A stretch of DNA of 64,000 nt from Gerris lacustris (taxonomy: Eukaryota > Arthropoda > Insecta > Hemiptera > Gerridae): the NCBI GenBank assembly GCA_951217055.1, contig OX578280.1, positions 7,543,271 through 7,607,270 of the forward strand, given 5' to 3'. How positions within the stretch are numbered: position 1 is the stretch's first letter; each line of letters begins with the position of its first letter. The notes beneath the pieces are model-generated. The model did no database searches. It saw only the letters and a list, made by a program, of their open reading frames with translations, and was not told the origin of the DNA. Position numbers and translations under genes: made by a program. Positions 11,831-23,515 of the stretch are shown piece by piece.

Positions 11831-13490
11831 AATTAATTTTAATAATTATTTAAAATTAAAATGAATTATTACCAATACTTCCCCTCACAACCAAAATTCA
11901 AAAATATAAAGGATTTATAATGAAAACTTGGTTTTTATGGGCTGGTATTATTTAAAATGAAGTAAAGTTAACTTCCTCATTTCATAAATGGCTATATTTC
12001 GTTCATACATTGGAACATTTTCAAACCTAAGACTCAAAATGACTCAATTTTTTGAGTCATGAAACAAATCCCAATGAGTGAAAAGACTCAACTCTGACAA
12101 ATTACTTCTATACTAATTATTTTAATTTATTTTTGACAAATGAAAAGTTTTTTTTTCAAGTTTATTTTAAAAAGGATATAAGCCTAAAAGATTTGAAAAT
12201 ATTTCAATGTAGGAACGAAATTAATAAAATTAAAACCATATAAAATGAGTAAGTTAACTTTATTTCATTTTTTAAAAAAATAATTTAACCCCTATTTGGC
12301 ACTTTATAGAAAATTCATCGAACAATAAAGGGGACAACCTAAATAGAAATGCCATTTATACATTTTTGATATTCTTGTAATATTGGAATAGTATACAAAT
12401 ATTATACAATATTATACAAATATTATAGTGTATTTTTTACTAATAACCTATAAGTGGTTTTTTATCCCTCCTGGGAATTTAGAAAAAATACCTATTTGCA
12501 ATTTACTTCTGGAGCAATTACATTCTTACAATAACATAGATCTTTTAAAAGAGTTATAATAACTATATCTTATAGAAGCAATTAAATAGCCATAATTTGC
12601 TAAAACACAAATAAAGTTAAAATTAATAAAATCCACATCAGTACTTTTTCATATTAATTTTTAAAAAATATATAAGTATTAATTTTTAATTAAAATTATC
12701 AAAAAAAAGTTTAGATTTTTTGATTCCTTTCCCCATTAAAAAAAATATATTTAAAGAAACATTTTTATCGATAAATTTATGTGCATACTTTGCTCAATTA
12801 TTAAATTTTAATAAAAAAAAATAGTTTTTTGCTTAGATTTTGGTATTAGAAACTCAGAGAAATATAATATTAAATATTTTTCATTTTTAAAAGATTGGTA
12901 GATGAATTTTATAACAGATTCACAATTTTTTGAGGGATAAATAATTAAGAAATTTAACTCTTAGCTTTCATAGCGATTGGGTAGCTCTTTTTTGTCTTTT
13001 TTAATAAATAAAAAAAGAAAGGAAGGTTGTCAAAAATAAATAAAAGAAATATTTATTATATTTTTAAATCAAAATTAATTATTAATACATTATAAAAAAA
13101 ATAATAAACAACTATGAAATATGAAATCTGTAAGATCGTGTTTTAATACTTGTCCAATTTTTTCTCTTAATTATTATTTTTTCCATTTCTTCTAAAATAT
13201 TTCTACTCCAATAATTTGTTTTTAAAATAACATTTTTTTAATTAAACATTTATTTCTTTTTGAAACTTATAAAAATTAAAAAAACAAAAGTGAATAAAAG
13301 CCTGATTTATCTTATCTGCCTGATGTGATCGTGTGAAATATATCTCATATTTCTAGGATTTGAACCAGACATTTTGTGTTAGGACAGTTGTTTGAGAAAA
13401 GCGTTAGCACAATAATCACTCCGTTTCTCCAATCCAGATTATTCCATTAATTTTATTTCCATTAAGTTTGCTAGGTATAAGCTTCCAGGG
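11831..13490. other. AT-rich stretch, no gene seen
   Basis: Contains ACTCA/TGAGT inverted motifs near 12030-12090 that resemble, in inverted order, part of 37430-37640. Otherwise low-complexity A/T sequence. Confidence 0.5.
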
Positions 13491-13504
13491 TTAGATTCAT
13501 CATA

Positions 13505-13796
13505 ATATTAGTAGTAGTCTAGTACTTCCTACTAGAACGGGCAGGATGAACCACTTGTTCGAACCTTGCAATTAGGCCATCACTTAGGCCTTTTTTACGC
13601 CCCGTGGTGGAGAGTTCCAGCCACTTCACACATCATACATATCTACATTGTACCGCCGAAGCGAGTATGATGTGATCAATAGTGAGCCATATAAATCAGA
13701 GCGTCACGGCGAAGAATCGAACCCCGTCTCGTTCCACTCTTGATTCAGTGATGGCCGAGCAGACGTGGTTTAACCCACACGGCCACACTGGCTCTA
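13505..13796 (-). repeat. tRNA-derived SINE (family S2), copy 2
   Basis: On the minus strand, the head near 13796 carries an A-box-like segment (TGGCCGTGTGGGTTAAAC) and the B box GGGTTCGATTC. A body rich in unique sequence and a (TAG)n-like tail follow. The direct repeat TCATCATA flanks it (13497-13504, 13797-13804). It matches 44248-44524. Confidence 0.8.
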
Positions 13797-14219
13797 TCAT
13801 CATACTATTAAGATTTTCAGATAAATACTACTTCTTTCAGGATTTGAAGTCTGACGTTTTGATTCCACTAATGGAAGTATCTTAAAGTGTGTTATTCAAT
13901 TATAGTAAACTGTTGACTCGAGACACTCACAACAAGAAACAAATAAATTAAGTTTGTTGCTTCGATTAAATATCATGATGCTTTATGACTCTGAAAATAC
14001 TTTCAAAAAAGCTTAATTCCAGACTTCACATTCCTTAAAATGCAGTGTTCACCTGAAAACCTAGAATTTTATAAAACTTCATGATTACTTCAAACTGCAT
14101 ACTTACCCACTGGCTTAGCTAAACAAAAGGAAAACCATATGGCTCATGGAACTGAGTATACCTAACCTAAGAAATATGGTTGGGGTCTTATAATGGACAC
14201 TGTTAGATTAAGAGACATC

Positions 14220-14500
14220 TAGCTTTATAAAAGATTGAAGAGGATCCCACATGTCCAGTATGCAGTGAAGAAGAAGAAACAGCCTACCACTTTGTGGGAC
14301 CTTGCGAAGGATATGGAAGACTACGCTTTCTTTTTTCTATGAGCGGGAGAGATCAGGGAAGAGGAACAAGACACACTTAAGTGGCAGGATATCCTCTCCT
14401 TTGTCACCCAAACCAGGAGACTTGAGGGTAAGACTGAGGGGAATCGATGGGCATGAAAACCAGGGGTTGGCAAAAAGGACTTAAGTGCATTCTAGTTGCG
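14220..14500 (+). pseudogene. LINE fragment, C-terminal zinc-knuckle-like region
   Basis: The plus strand reads KIEEDPTCPVCSEEEETAYHFVGPC, a Cys-Cys-His-Cys pattern typical of the tail after the RNase H or RT domain in I/jockey-type LINEs. The frame then decays. The same motif type is at 61480-61570. No start, RT core or ends are visible, so it is a dead fragment. Confidence 0.65.
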
Positions 14501-14913
14501 TCTTGGCCTCCCCGCCACCTACTTCTACCCACTTACTTGCACCATCGTGAAGCTGTAACCTACATGATAAAGCTAACACACTAATAATTGGCAACTTAGC
14601 TGGTAGCATCTCACTTTAAATAGTTGCTTTCTTCTCCAAGTGGTGACAGTCCAAATACTTCAATTCTCCGAGAGGTGGCATATTCTTTACTAGAGCCTCA
14701 AATCAAATGGATCTGTGATGACCTAATACAGTTACAAGGACTTAAAGAAAGACAGAGGAGGGGGAATCTCTCTTTCTCTCTTATGCTTTTAAATAATTAT
14801 ATAATAATTCGTAAACAATGGATGATTTAAGTGTTGTAATGATAAACAATCAGTCTCAATGGGTAGAATTTTGAGTAAATCCAGGAATTGGTGTTAAATT
14901 CTCCCACTTTCTG

Positions 14914-15272
14914 TTTAAGAATAACTGGACAGAGAAAGAGCCACGTAATATCTAGTTATTTCTTATTAATTGCATTAAAAAAAGAGCTGAGAGTTATATT
15001 TAAAATGAATGAGTCTCGCGCTGTCCAGTTATACTTAAACAGAAAGAGCCACGTGATGACTAGTTATTTCTTATTAATTGCATTAAAAAAAGAGCTGAGA
15101 GATAATTAGTTATATTTAAAATGAATGAGTCTTGCAGTGTCCAGTTATACTTAAACAGAAAGAGTCACGTGAAGTCAAGTTATTTTTTATTAATTGCATT
15201 AAAAAAAAAAGAGCTGAGAGATAATTAGTTATATTTAAAACAAATGAGTCTCGCGCTGTCCAGTTATACTAT
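14914..15272 (+). repeat. Tandem repeat, about 120-bp unit, 3 copies
   Basis: Each unit contains CAGTTATACTTAAACAGAAA, GAGCCACGTGATG, TTATTTCTTATTAATTGCAT and GAGCTGAGAGATAATTAG. Units agree closely; differences are small indels in A runs. The array stops just before the hAT-like element at 15283. Confidence 0.85.
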
Positions 15273-15282
15273 ATATCAATAA

Positions 15283-16644
15283 CAGTGGCGCACCCAGGAT
15301 TTATTTTTGGGAGGGGCACAGATTAAAAAAATAGGGAGGGGGGGGGGGGGGGGGGGGTGTAATGTGGGCTTAGCATAATCACAGACAATTAACCAGTCAA
15401 GTTTTCTTTGTTCTTAAATTACTTCATATCAAGAGCGGTCCAGCCAATTTTGAAGGGGGGCTGGGCTCTCTTTTAGGGGGGTCCGAGGGTCCTCCCCCGG
15501 GAAAATGTTTATTGTTTACGTTAATTGAACATCTTTTAGCCTATTCTAAGAGCATCTAAAATGTTATTATATACAAATAAATTTAAGTTTTTTATGAACG
15601 GGACATGAAGACCGGGGTATTTTATTTAAACAAAATTATATACATACTAATAGTATTTTATTATTAAAAGTTGTACATTATATAATAGATTAATGTTTTA
15701 TTTTAGTAGCCAGAAAAATTAATTGGTACATTTTAAATATATTTTAGTTATGTGAATTAACAAAATAAAAAAAAATAAAAAATAAAATACGTACGCCAAA
15801 TGTTTTGAGTTTAACAGAAATTAGCTGATGGTTTCCAAATTCATTAATATTAATTATTCAATAATTAAAAACTATTCTAATGACTGCTACTAACTATTTT
15901 AATTAAATTTAATTAATATATTAAAGTAAAACTTTAGATTAAAATATAAACCCTTAAAACAAGAATAATTTAATTAAAAACTTGATTTAAAAATGTTATA
16001 TTGTAACCTTTCATTCAAAATAAACAATGGATAATAGTCGGAAAGAAATTCGTCCCACTAAAAAGTTCTGACTTATTTTATAGATCCTTAACCTAAACGG
16101 GTTGATAACTTAACTTACTTCTATTCTTTTTCTTCATCTTCTTTCTAAACATCAAAAACAAAATATGTCGGGCAAAACTAGGTAGTTTATTACTTATTTA
16201 TTAAGTGATACTGGCTTATTTAAAATACTTGATTATTTGCATACTTAAATTTTAAGTCTATGGCTTTGGAGGAGGGGGGGGGGGTCTTTTTAAACGCCAA
16301 AATAATATGTCGGGCTAAACTAGGTATATAATTACTTATTTATTTATTTTTTTCCTTATTACATTGACATGTGCTGCGAAATTGCATACCTAAATTTTAC
16401 GTCTTTGGTTTGGGGGGGGGGGGGGCACGTCTTTTTAAACGCCAAAAAAAAAAAAAAAAAAGGCGGGCTACACCAGGTATATAATTAATTATAATTATAA
16501 GGTATATAATTTTTTTTTTTTTTTTTGACTATCACAACACTATTACTTTAACGCGTGCTGCGGAATTGCATACTTAAATTTTAGGTCTGGCTTTGGGGGG
16601 GGGGGGGCACGTGCCCTCGTGCCCCCCCCCTGGGTGCGCCACTG
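15283..16644 (+). mobile_element. hAT-like non-autonomous element (family A1), 8-bp TSD
   Basis: The ends are CAGTGGCGCACCCAGG and its inverse. The direct repeat ATCAATAA is at 15275-15282 and 16645-16652. It is a copy of the family at 31865-33111. It holds G runs of up to 20 (15338-15357), others near 16270, 16415 and 16595, and several internal repeats of GCCAAAA...AAACTAGGTA. No transposase frame is visible. Confidence 0.9.
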
Positions 16645-16699
16645 ATCAATAAATAGATATATATTCTGTTAAAATAGAAAGTTTTAGGCCATGGGTTTC

Positions 16700-16785
16700 A
16701 TTATGAACGGATAGCACAGTGGTAGAGTGCCTGCTTCGAGTGCTGTAGGTCACTGGTTCCAATCTAGGTTTTAGCTCATCAATTT
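16700..16785 (+). repeat. tRNA-like SINE head
   Basis: ATAGCACAGTGGTAGAGTGC fits an A box and GGTTCCAATCT a B box, about 35 bp apart, as in a tRNA-derived promoter. A clean cloverleaf with matched acceptor arms is not apparent, so it is more likely a SINE or tRNA pseudogene than a working tRNA. Confidence 0.55.
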
Positions 16786-18195
16786 TTAATGTTATAAATC
16801 ATTTCGAGGTGCGTCCCCGTTGTCGGGACACTACTCAATTATATAAAAGATGCTTTAACATTATTTTCATGTACAGTAGAAGACCTTCTTCAGTCTCTGC
16901 CCAGCCTTTTCCACTTAGAATGTTTACATCCATTGCACATCAGAAAGTCTGTTTGTATATAAAATCAAGTACTGTGTGAAATACAAGTGTATAGCTGAAA
17001 ATTTTGATTAATATTTTTTTGTTTATTGATTAAGAAAAACTGGCATGTAAAATAAAACACGATTAAATTTACATAAAAATAAATTTTAAAACTCTAGGTT
17101 GATCTAATTAAAAAAGAAAAAAAATATATTTACATTTTTTACATTAAATATACCTAAAAAACGCCTTTTTGCAGTCAATTTTTAAATAGATTGCCTTTTG
17201 CTAAAAAAATACAAATTTTTGAGATGGAAATCTTTTTAAAAAAATATATATAGATATCTATGGCACATAAATTATATCAATTTATGATAGGATTTATTTT
17301 GTGGAATTAAAAATAAAGAATTATTAAATTTAGATGTAAAAAAAAAAGGAAGGTTAAAATATAATTTTTTGGGACATTATTAGGATGTATCCGAGGTTTT
17401 TTTTGCAAAATGTTACCATGTAACCCAATTATTTGAATTCAATTTATGTAATTATATATATTTAATTATTATCTATGTTCACGTTATGATTTCTTTTTCT
17501 ATTATTACTACACCAGCTACTTCATATGATAACAAAAGATAACTTTGGGGGATAAAGTCAATATAATTAATATTCTTAAGCTATAAATTCAAAAAAAAAA
17601 ATTAAAAACCAATAAAAGCATCAGAAATTTATTTATTATAGTTTCTGCAAGATTGTTTTAATAATTTTATCTAATTATTGTTTTATTACCTAAACTGGTT
17701 GTTTTGTCAGGAGTATTGTTGAAGTTTACTTGCACTAAATTAAACTCAAAAAAACAAAATTTTATAATTAATCTAGATCATCCAATGAAGAGCATGTAAG
17801 AGATTTTGTAAATCCCGGCATTTTGAATCCATTCCAGGGATCATACTTAAGGTAGTTAGTTAATCATGATAAGAGTCGTTAACAAATGATTTTCATCATG
17901 AGCAACTCCGTTGAGAATGATCTAAAGAGGAAATCTAGAAAACAACTAACTTATCGTTAAATACAATATAATTTTATTTATTTAAAAAAAAATTAAAAAA
18001 AATCAATTAATAACATATTCCAGCAGTATTGCAATTAATAAATTTTACCGTTTCCTAATTGGACTTGGTATTTTTGAAAAAAATAAAAATAAAAAAGACC
18101 TCTATGTACTTCTATTTTACCTTGAGATCAAATTATAAACACATATTAAATTTGGAACACAAATTATATTTTATTTTATATTTATTTATTTTTTA
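16786..18195. other. AT-rich stretch, no gene seen
   Basis: No repeat ends or protein-like frames were recognised. Confidence 0.5.
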
Positions 18196-18197
18196 TA

Positions 18198-18777
18198 GTC
18201 CACAGGCCACCATAAGAAGTGAGTCGCTGATTGATAAAGTTTTCTTACCTTATGGAATCGCTTATTTATGCCTTGTCCACGGATAAATTGGGTATATGGC
18301 AACTGGGCGCTGGGCCATTTCTTTTTTTTTTTGACATGCCAAACTTGCCCTTCTGGGGGAATATTGAAAAGAGATAGATAAAGTTTTGATTTTCATAGGA
18401 TCGTTTAATTAAATTATTTAAAAAAACAGTGGTACACGTGGCCACCGATAAGAGTGGGCCGTTTGGGGTGTCCACCGCCCCAAACATATCGCTCTGCGGG
18501 GACGTTAAAAAGAAAATGGCCTACTCATATCGGTGGCCACCTTTACCACTGTTATTTAAATAATTTAATTAAACGATTCTGTGAAAATCAAAACTTTATC
18601 TATATCTTTACAATGTTCCCGCAGAAGGGCAAGATGGCATGTCAAAAAAAAAAGAAATGGCCCAGCGCCCAGTTGCCATATACCCAATTCATCGGTGGAC
18701 AAGGCATAAATAAGCGATTCCATAAGGTAAGAAAACTTTATCAATCAGCGACTCACTTCTTATGGTGGCCTGGGGAC
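18198..18777. mobile_element. Foldback MITE, TA target site (family T2)
   Basis: Arms of about 250 bp start GTCC(A/C)CAGGCCACCATAAG and meet near 18480 in a GC-richer centre. TA flanks both sides (18196-18197, 18778-18779). The arms contain mirrored poly(A)/poly(T) tracts. The open frames here are mirror images with no protein character. Confidence 0.88.
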
Positions 18778-19084
18778 TATTATTTATGAGTACAAAAAAA
18801 AAAATCAAATTTTCTAATTTAATAATATATTATAAATTTTTAAATGTGTCCTAAATTTGTACACTTATAAGAATATAGCCAAAATAAATTCTTCAACTGG
18901 TTAATTAACCAAAAAAAAAGTGAAGTAGAAGATCAAAATATGGTCATCCAATGTTTTCTTTTTTTGGAAGATTATGTAAAATTAAATGTTTTCATTAAGA
19001 GGAGAGCAAAGGAATAAATTCTCACTTTTATAATAAAATTTATTATTATGGTCAACATACTTGAAATAAGTGGTTTTTTTTTTA

Positions 19085-19211
19085 AATGTCAAGCCTTTAT
19101 ATATTCAATCAATTACCTAATGAACTTAAAAATATAGAGACATTGGAACTATTTAAAACTAAAATAAGGAAACATATTGCTGATGTACATTAAATTTATA
19201 AAAATATAATA
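19085..19211 (+). pseudogene. LINE C-terminal fragment fused to pogo MITE
   Basis: The frame reads [20 protein letters not shown] and ends in a stop at about 19192. It is the same tail as at 55850-55950, and in both places a pogo MITE begins about 20 bp later. This copy is cut off at its 5' side. Confidence 0.75.
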
Positions 19212-19794
19212 CAGTAGAACCTTGATAAGAAGTGTCTCAAGGGGATTAGGGAAACAGTCTTGTTATCGAGGTGCTCTTTTTGTTGAGGGTCGTGTTATCA
19301 AGGTTATTTTGGCTATCAGTCGTGTTATTGAGGTTAATGGGCGGGGTTTTCAAGACTAGACTTGTTCAAGGTCGACCCATTCCTGTATAGAGTCGCGTTA
19401 AAGAGTAATATTATAGAGTTATATTTGAACCTCAATTACAAGTGCAATTTTCAAATCCCCTTGAGATTGCTATAACACATAATGTTAAATTAACCTCTAT
19501 AATGCGACTATAATTATCCAAACAACCTCAATAACACGGATGTTTTCCAATTCACAACGTAACTCAGAACCTCTATAACAAGTCATTTTGGGAAGTCAAC
19601 CTCTATAACGCGACTCTATACAGGAATGGGTCGGCCTTGAACAAGACTAGACTTGAAAACCCTGCCCTCAAACCTTGATAACACGACTGATATCCAAAAT
19701 AACCTTGATAACACGACCCTCAACAAAAAGAGCACTTCGATAACAAGACTGTTTCCCTAATCCCCATGAAACACTTCTTATCGAGTTTCTACTG
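19212..19794. mobile_element. Pogo-like MITE, foldback (family P1)
   Basis: CAGTAGAACCTTGATAAG at the left and its inverse at the right, with long mirrored arms (CCCATTCCTGTATAGAGTCG on both). The left side has TA; the right flank is CA. It resembles pogo/Tigger ends. No transposase. Confidence 0.85.
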
Positions 19795-19799
19795 CATAA

Positions 19800-21040
19800 T
19801 ATAAAGTATCAAAACAATTTTGATAGATTTAAAATAAAAGGTGGGGGAAAAAAATTAAATAAAATAGACAATAATGTTTTGTAAATGCATAACAACATTT
19901 GAGTACGCTATAAGAATGTAAGGAAGTTATGTGCCACACTATTTTTTTTTATGTTGACTGTATCGACTTTTAAAGCCCACACTATTTTTTATTTTATTCT
20001 ATGGCTCTCTCAAATAAATTGGGCAATTAATAATTATCAATTAAAAAAAAACTTTATTTTTAATATTAAATAATATGTTAATACTTACTTTCAATTATTA
20101 ATGATGAATAAAAATGTAATAATAATAATAAAAATCATTTTTATTTTATAAAAATTTGAGAAAAAAAATATATATATTATCTGCTTTATACTGTCATCCC
20201 GTAAAACCCCTAACCCCTTTCCATTTTTTTTGTTTGTTATTTTGTTTTTAAAGTTATTAATTTATTTTTTTAGATGCAAATAATATTACATTAAATAAAA
20301 AAAAATATGATATATTATTGTTATGCCCATTAGGCAATTATAAAATAAATAAAAAAATGTTCAGCTTATTTCCATATAAATTTGTTGAAATTTACTAGAT
20401 TTATTTTTAGGTTTACATTATACAATGGTTAAGGTAAATACAAATGTTACATAAGTTTTTTTTTAAATAATGAAGTACTGATGACAAATTTAAAAAAATG
20501 AATGAAAACTTGTGTATTCAAATAGGCCTATTAATTGTATACTAATTGAATCTATTGAAAAAAAAAAATAAAATGAATTTTAAAAAATGAAAGGAAAATA
20601 AAACAAGCTTTGTATTATCATTCCAATTAATTTTAATTTATTAACAAAAATACCTTATTCACTACTAAGAAGTTAGATTTTTTTTTCAATTAATGATTTT
20701 ATTTATTTTTAATTAACCTTATAATTTATTTTTTAATTGTAATAATAATAATAAAAACAATACATTAACCACAAAAAAAAACAAACACTGATTAAGATGT
20801 TTTAGTTATATTTTAGTAAAAGAGAGAGAGAGAGAAGAAAAACAAATTAAGTAATGAAAAAAAATAAATATTACCTGCCCAAAATAAAAAAAAAAGTATG
20901 TAGTTTTTAATAATTTTTAAATAATGTTTTGAATTTCCCAAATAACTTAATTACTTCGAATACAATTGATAAAAAGAAATAAGAATAAAAAAAATGTTTA
21001 AAGCTATTATTTTTGTATCCTTTTTGAAATTTTCATGTTT
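19800..21040. other. AT-rich stretch, no gene seen
   Basis: A/T tracts, plus a short (GA)n at about 20821-20834. A motif TTATGTGCCACACTA near 19928 is shared with 25205, 42065 and 62395. Confidence 0.5.
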
Positions 21041-21044
21041 AGGC

Positions 21045-21370
21045 TGTGCTACATAAGTTGAAAAGCGTTACTAAAAAACGTTAACCGGTGTATCAAGGAG
21101 TTAGAAAGGTATAGGAGGTGTGCACAATCTGTCTCCAGCTGTTGGGAATCCCCCCACTGCACGTCGTCATAGGGCCGAAGAAAGTCAAAAAGATTTATAC
21201 GTGTGACAAGGAGTTAGGAAAGTACAGGAGGTTGCCATCAACTCTCAGCCCTCTCGGCCTACCTAGTATGAAATGAAGGCATATTAACAATTCGTAGAAG
21301 ACGGGCCAGCGCCTTTGAATTCAGTCGTTTGTAATCAAGCCGCGGCAGTGCCGGTGTGGAGATAAGAATA
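21045..21370. repeat. GC-richer unassigned segment with two direct repeats
   Basis: AAGGAGTTAG(G)AAAGTA(T)AGGAGG-like repeats occur near 21095 and 21210, about 115 bp apart. The base composition differs from the surroundings. I do not recognise the family. Confidence 0.4.
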
Positions 21371-21499
21371 AAAATTATCTTCCATCTACTTTTATCAATT
21401 ACTTGAATAAATTACCCATTTTATTTCCATTTTTATTATGAAAATGTCTCACTGTCTTGCGGACTCGTATGCAAGAAATATTTTTCTTGTTTTATCTAG

Positions 21500-22490
21500 G
21501 TTTAGTATTGCCAAACAAATTTTTAACCTTCGGGCGGGCGCGTAATATTGGTTAGCAGCAGCGGGCGCACGACGGCATTTACACCGCTTTTGTTTTCTTC
21601 CATATTTGAAGCTTGTATGTCCTTGTTTTTGCGGAAATTAGTTTTCTCAATAGGTAATAATAATAAAACATTCATTTTGAATTAAAAAAAGTTTTATAAA
21701 AAACATTTTTTATAAAAACAAATTAGACTTATACACATAACTAAACATTTTTTCAGAATTGTCATAAAAAAAAATAAAAAAGCACCCTTAACACATTCTC
21801 TGCTATCCTGATATTTTGTTAAATATGAATATGTAATTAGAAATCGTAACTCTTAAAATGATCAAATTATTTTGCATAAGAATACAGTAAACAAAAAAAA
21901 ACATCTCTAATATTTACACCGTATTGACGCATTTGTAGTAGAGCTTGTCGATGTTCAAATTAAAGTGAGGGCGACCTGCTCACGTTCCAGGAATACCGAT
22001 GATTTTATTAAACCTAGGAAATAGTAATTGGAGAATACCTAAAAGAGCTGATAAGCTGAAATACTGTCAAATCACAGGGGGCGTGTTCTTCCGAAATGGA
22101 GGTGTAAATGCCGCCCGCGCGTCCGCCCGAAGGTTAAGGGAATTCATAGAAAATTTGGGAAAAATCTAACTAACTCGTTTGGGTTGCTTTATTCCAAATA
22201 CAAACGCAAGTTTGTTGCCAGGCCTGGTACGAGTAATGCAGTAATAGTGTATCCAAACAAATTAAAGGAAATTTATTGAACAATTTGTGAAAACTCAAAC
22301 TATCTCCTATGGGGTTGCTATATTCCAGAACTATAAAGTGACAGTACACATTTAGGCTGGGATTGATATGATTATTGCAGATTTAGTATAGTCAAACCAA
22401 TTTAACGAAATTTATTGAAAATTAGTAAAAATTGGAAGGATTCCCATGAACTTTCTCACCTAAATAAAAAAAAAATGAAATTTTGTATTA
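21500..22490. repeat. Degenerate tandem repeat, about 150-bp unit
   Basis: Units share TAGTAT(A)G(T)CCAAACAAATT, GAAATTTATTGAA and GGGTTGCTATATTCC-like segments near 21505/22140, 22245 and 22385. The first unit is split by the piggyBac-type element at 21527-22133. Confidence 0.6.
21527..22133. mobile_element. piggyBac-type MITE, TTAA target site
   Basis: Inverted ends CCTTCGGGCGG are flanked by TTAA on both sides (21523-21526, 22134-22137), the hallmark of piggyBac insertion. 607 bp, with GC-rich termini and an AT-rich interior. No transposase frame. Confidence 0.88.
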
Positions 22491-22842
22491 GGAATATAGC
22501 AACCCACAGGATAGTTTGATTTCCATTTGCTACTTGAAAACAAGGTAACAAATAGTGTTTCAGAATTGGACCTTACAGTGCAGGGCCGGATTTTCAATTT
22601 TTGGGCCCCCCCGCGAAAAACTCCAATGGGCCCCCAGCCTACCCAGACCAGGTCCTATTCGGAAGGGGGGGGGGGGGTGAGGGAGTTTACTGGTTAGTGT
22701 AGAATGGGAGTTCCTACACTATCGGTGAGCCTGAAAGAAGAAAAAAAGTAAGAAAAGAAAGTAAGAAAACTACACACTACAACCTAATTTTACACGCACC
22801 GCATTCATTCTTCATCTCAAATTCGCTTTTGAACTACCTTGC

Positions 22843-23515
22843 CAAAGTTGACCGATGTGGAAGACATGTTTATTTTAGCAACGCTCGCGTAAACGTTCAA
22901 ATGTAATATCGAAATTTTTGGACGGGAATAATTAACTTATTCTATTCAATGAGACATACAACTTTTTTTAATTATTTTTTTTTTAGTTAAATCAACACCG
23001 ATACTGCTATGAAGTGTTAACGATTGCTAAATTTATAAAGCTGACCTAAACCGTTTAAAATAGAGAAAACTACGTTTTAACCGATATCTTACGTTCTATC
23101 GTAACGATTTTTATAACACGTCATACACAAAGTAATGTAAAGTAAAATTGAACAGGCATGTAAACTTTCAACCTGATACAAGCAGACGTTTTTGATTAGG
23201 GAAGAGATATATTTTACTATATTTTAAATTATAATTTAAATCAAATTATAATTATTATTAACTACGGGAAACAGACAGTGAAAAATACACTCCTGTGCCG
23301 GGATTTGAACCACGGGCCTCTATATTTCCAGTATAGCGCTCTTCCATCTAAGCTACGCATATATTTTAAATTAGTAGGCCGGGTAGAGGAAAACAGCCCT
23401 GTTTCCCACCTACTACCACCTTCCTTTTTAACTATATCAACTCATCATGATTAATTTTTCTCAATATTCAATACATAAGTATTTATTGCAAGGCACTCGC
23501 TTCAATGATACAAAC
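22843..23515 (+). mobile_element. H1 family, diverged copy 4
   Basis: Shares AAGTTGACCGAT, CAACGCTCGCGTAAACG, TATCTTACGTTCTA and the terminal CACTCGCTTCAATGATA with the other H1 copies. It is more diverged and lacks the microsatellite start. It is interrupted by a SINE. Confidence 0.7.
23232..23359 (-). repeat. tRNA-headed SINE (family S1) with 14-bp TSD
   Basis: On the minus strand it begins GCGTAGCTTAGATGGAAGAG (A box). A 5-bp stem around the loop CTGGAAA follows, then GTGGTTCAAATCCCGG (B box), then a short AT-rich tail. The direct repeat TATATTTTAAATTA is at 23218-23231 and 23360-23373. The tRNA-like head is unusually well preserved. Confidence 0.9.

Noticed and set aside
23290..23360. 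Possible tRNA gene
   Set aside because: A and B boxes are good, but the sequence continues as a repeated SINE body, is flanked by a 14-bp target duplication, and has related copies with other loops.
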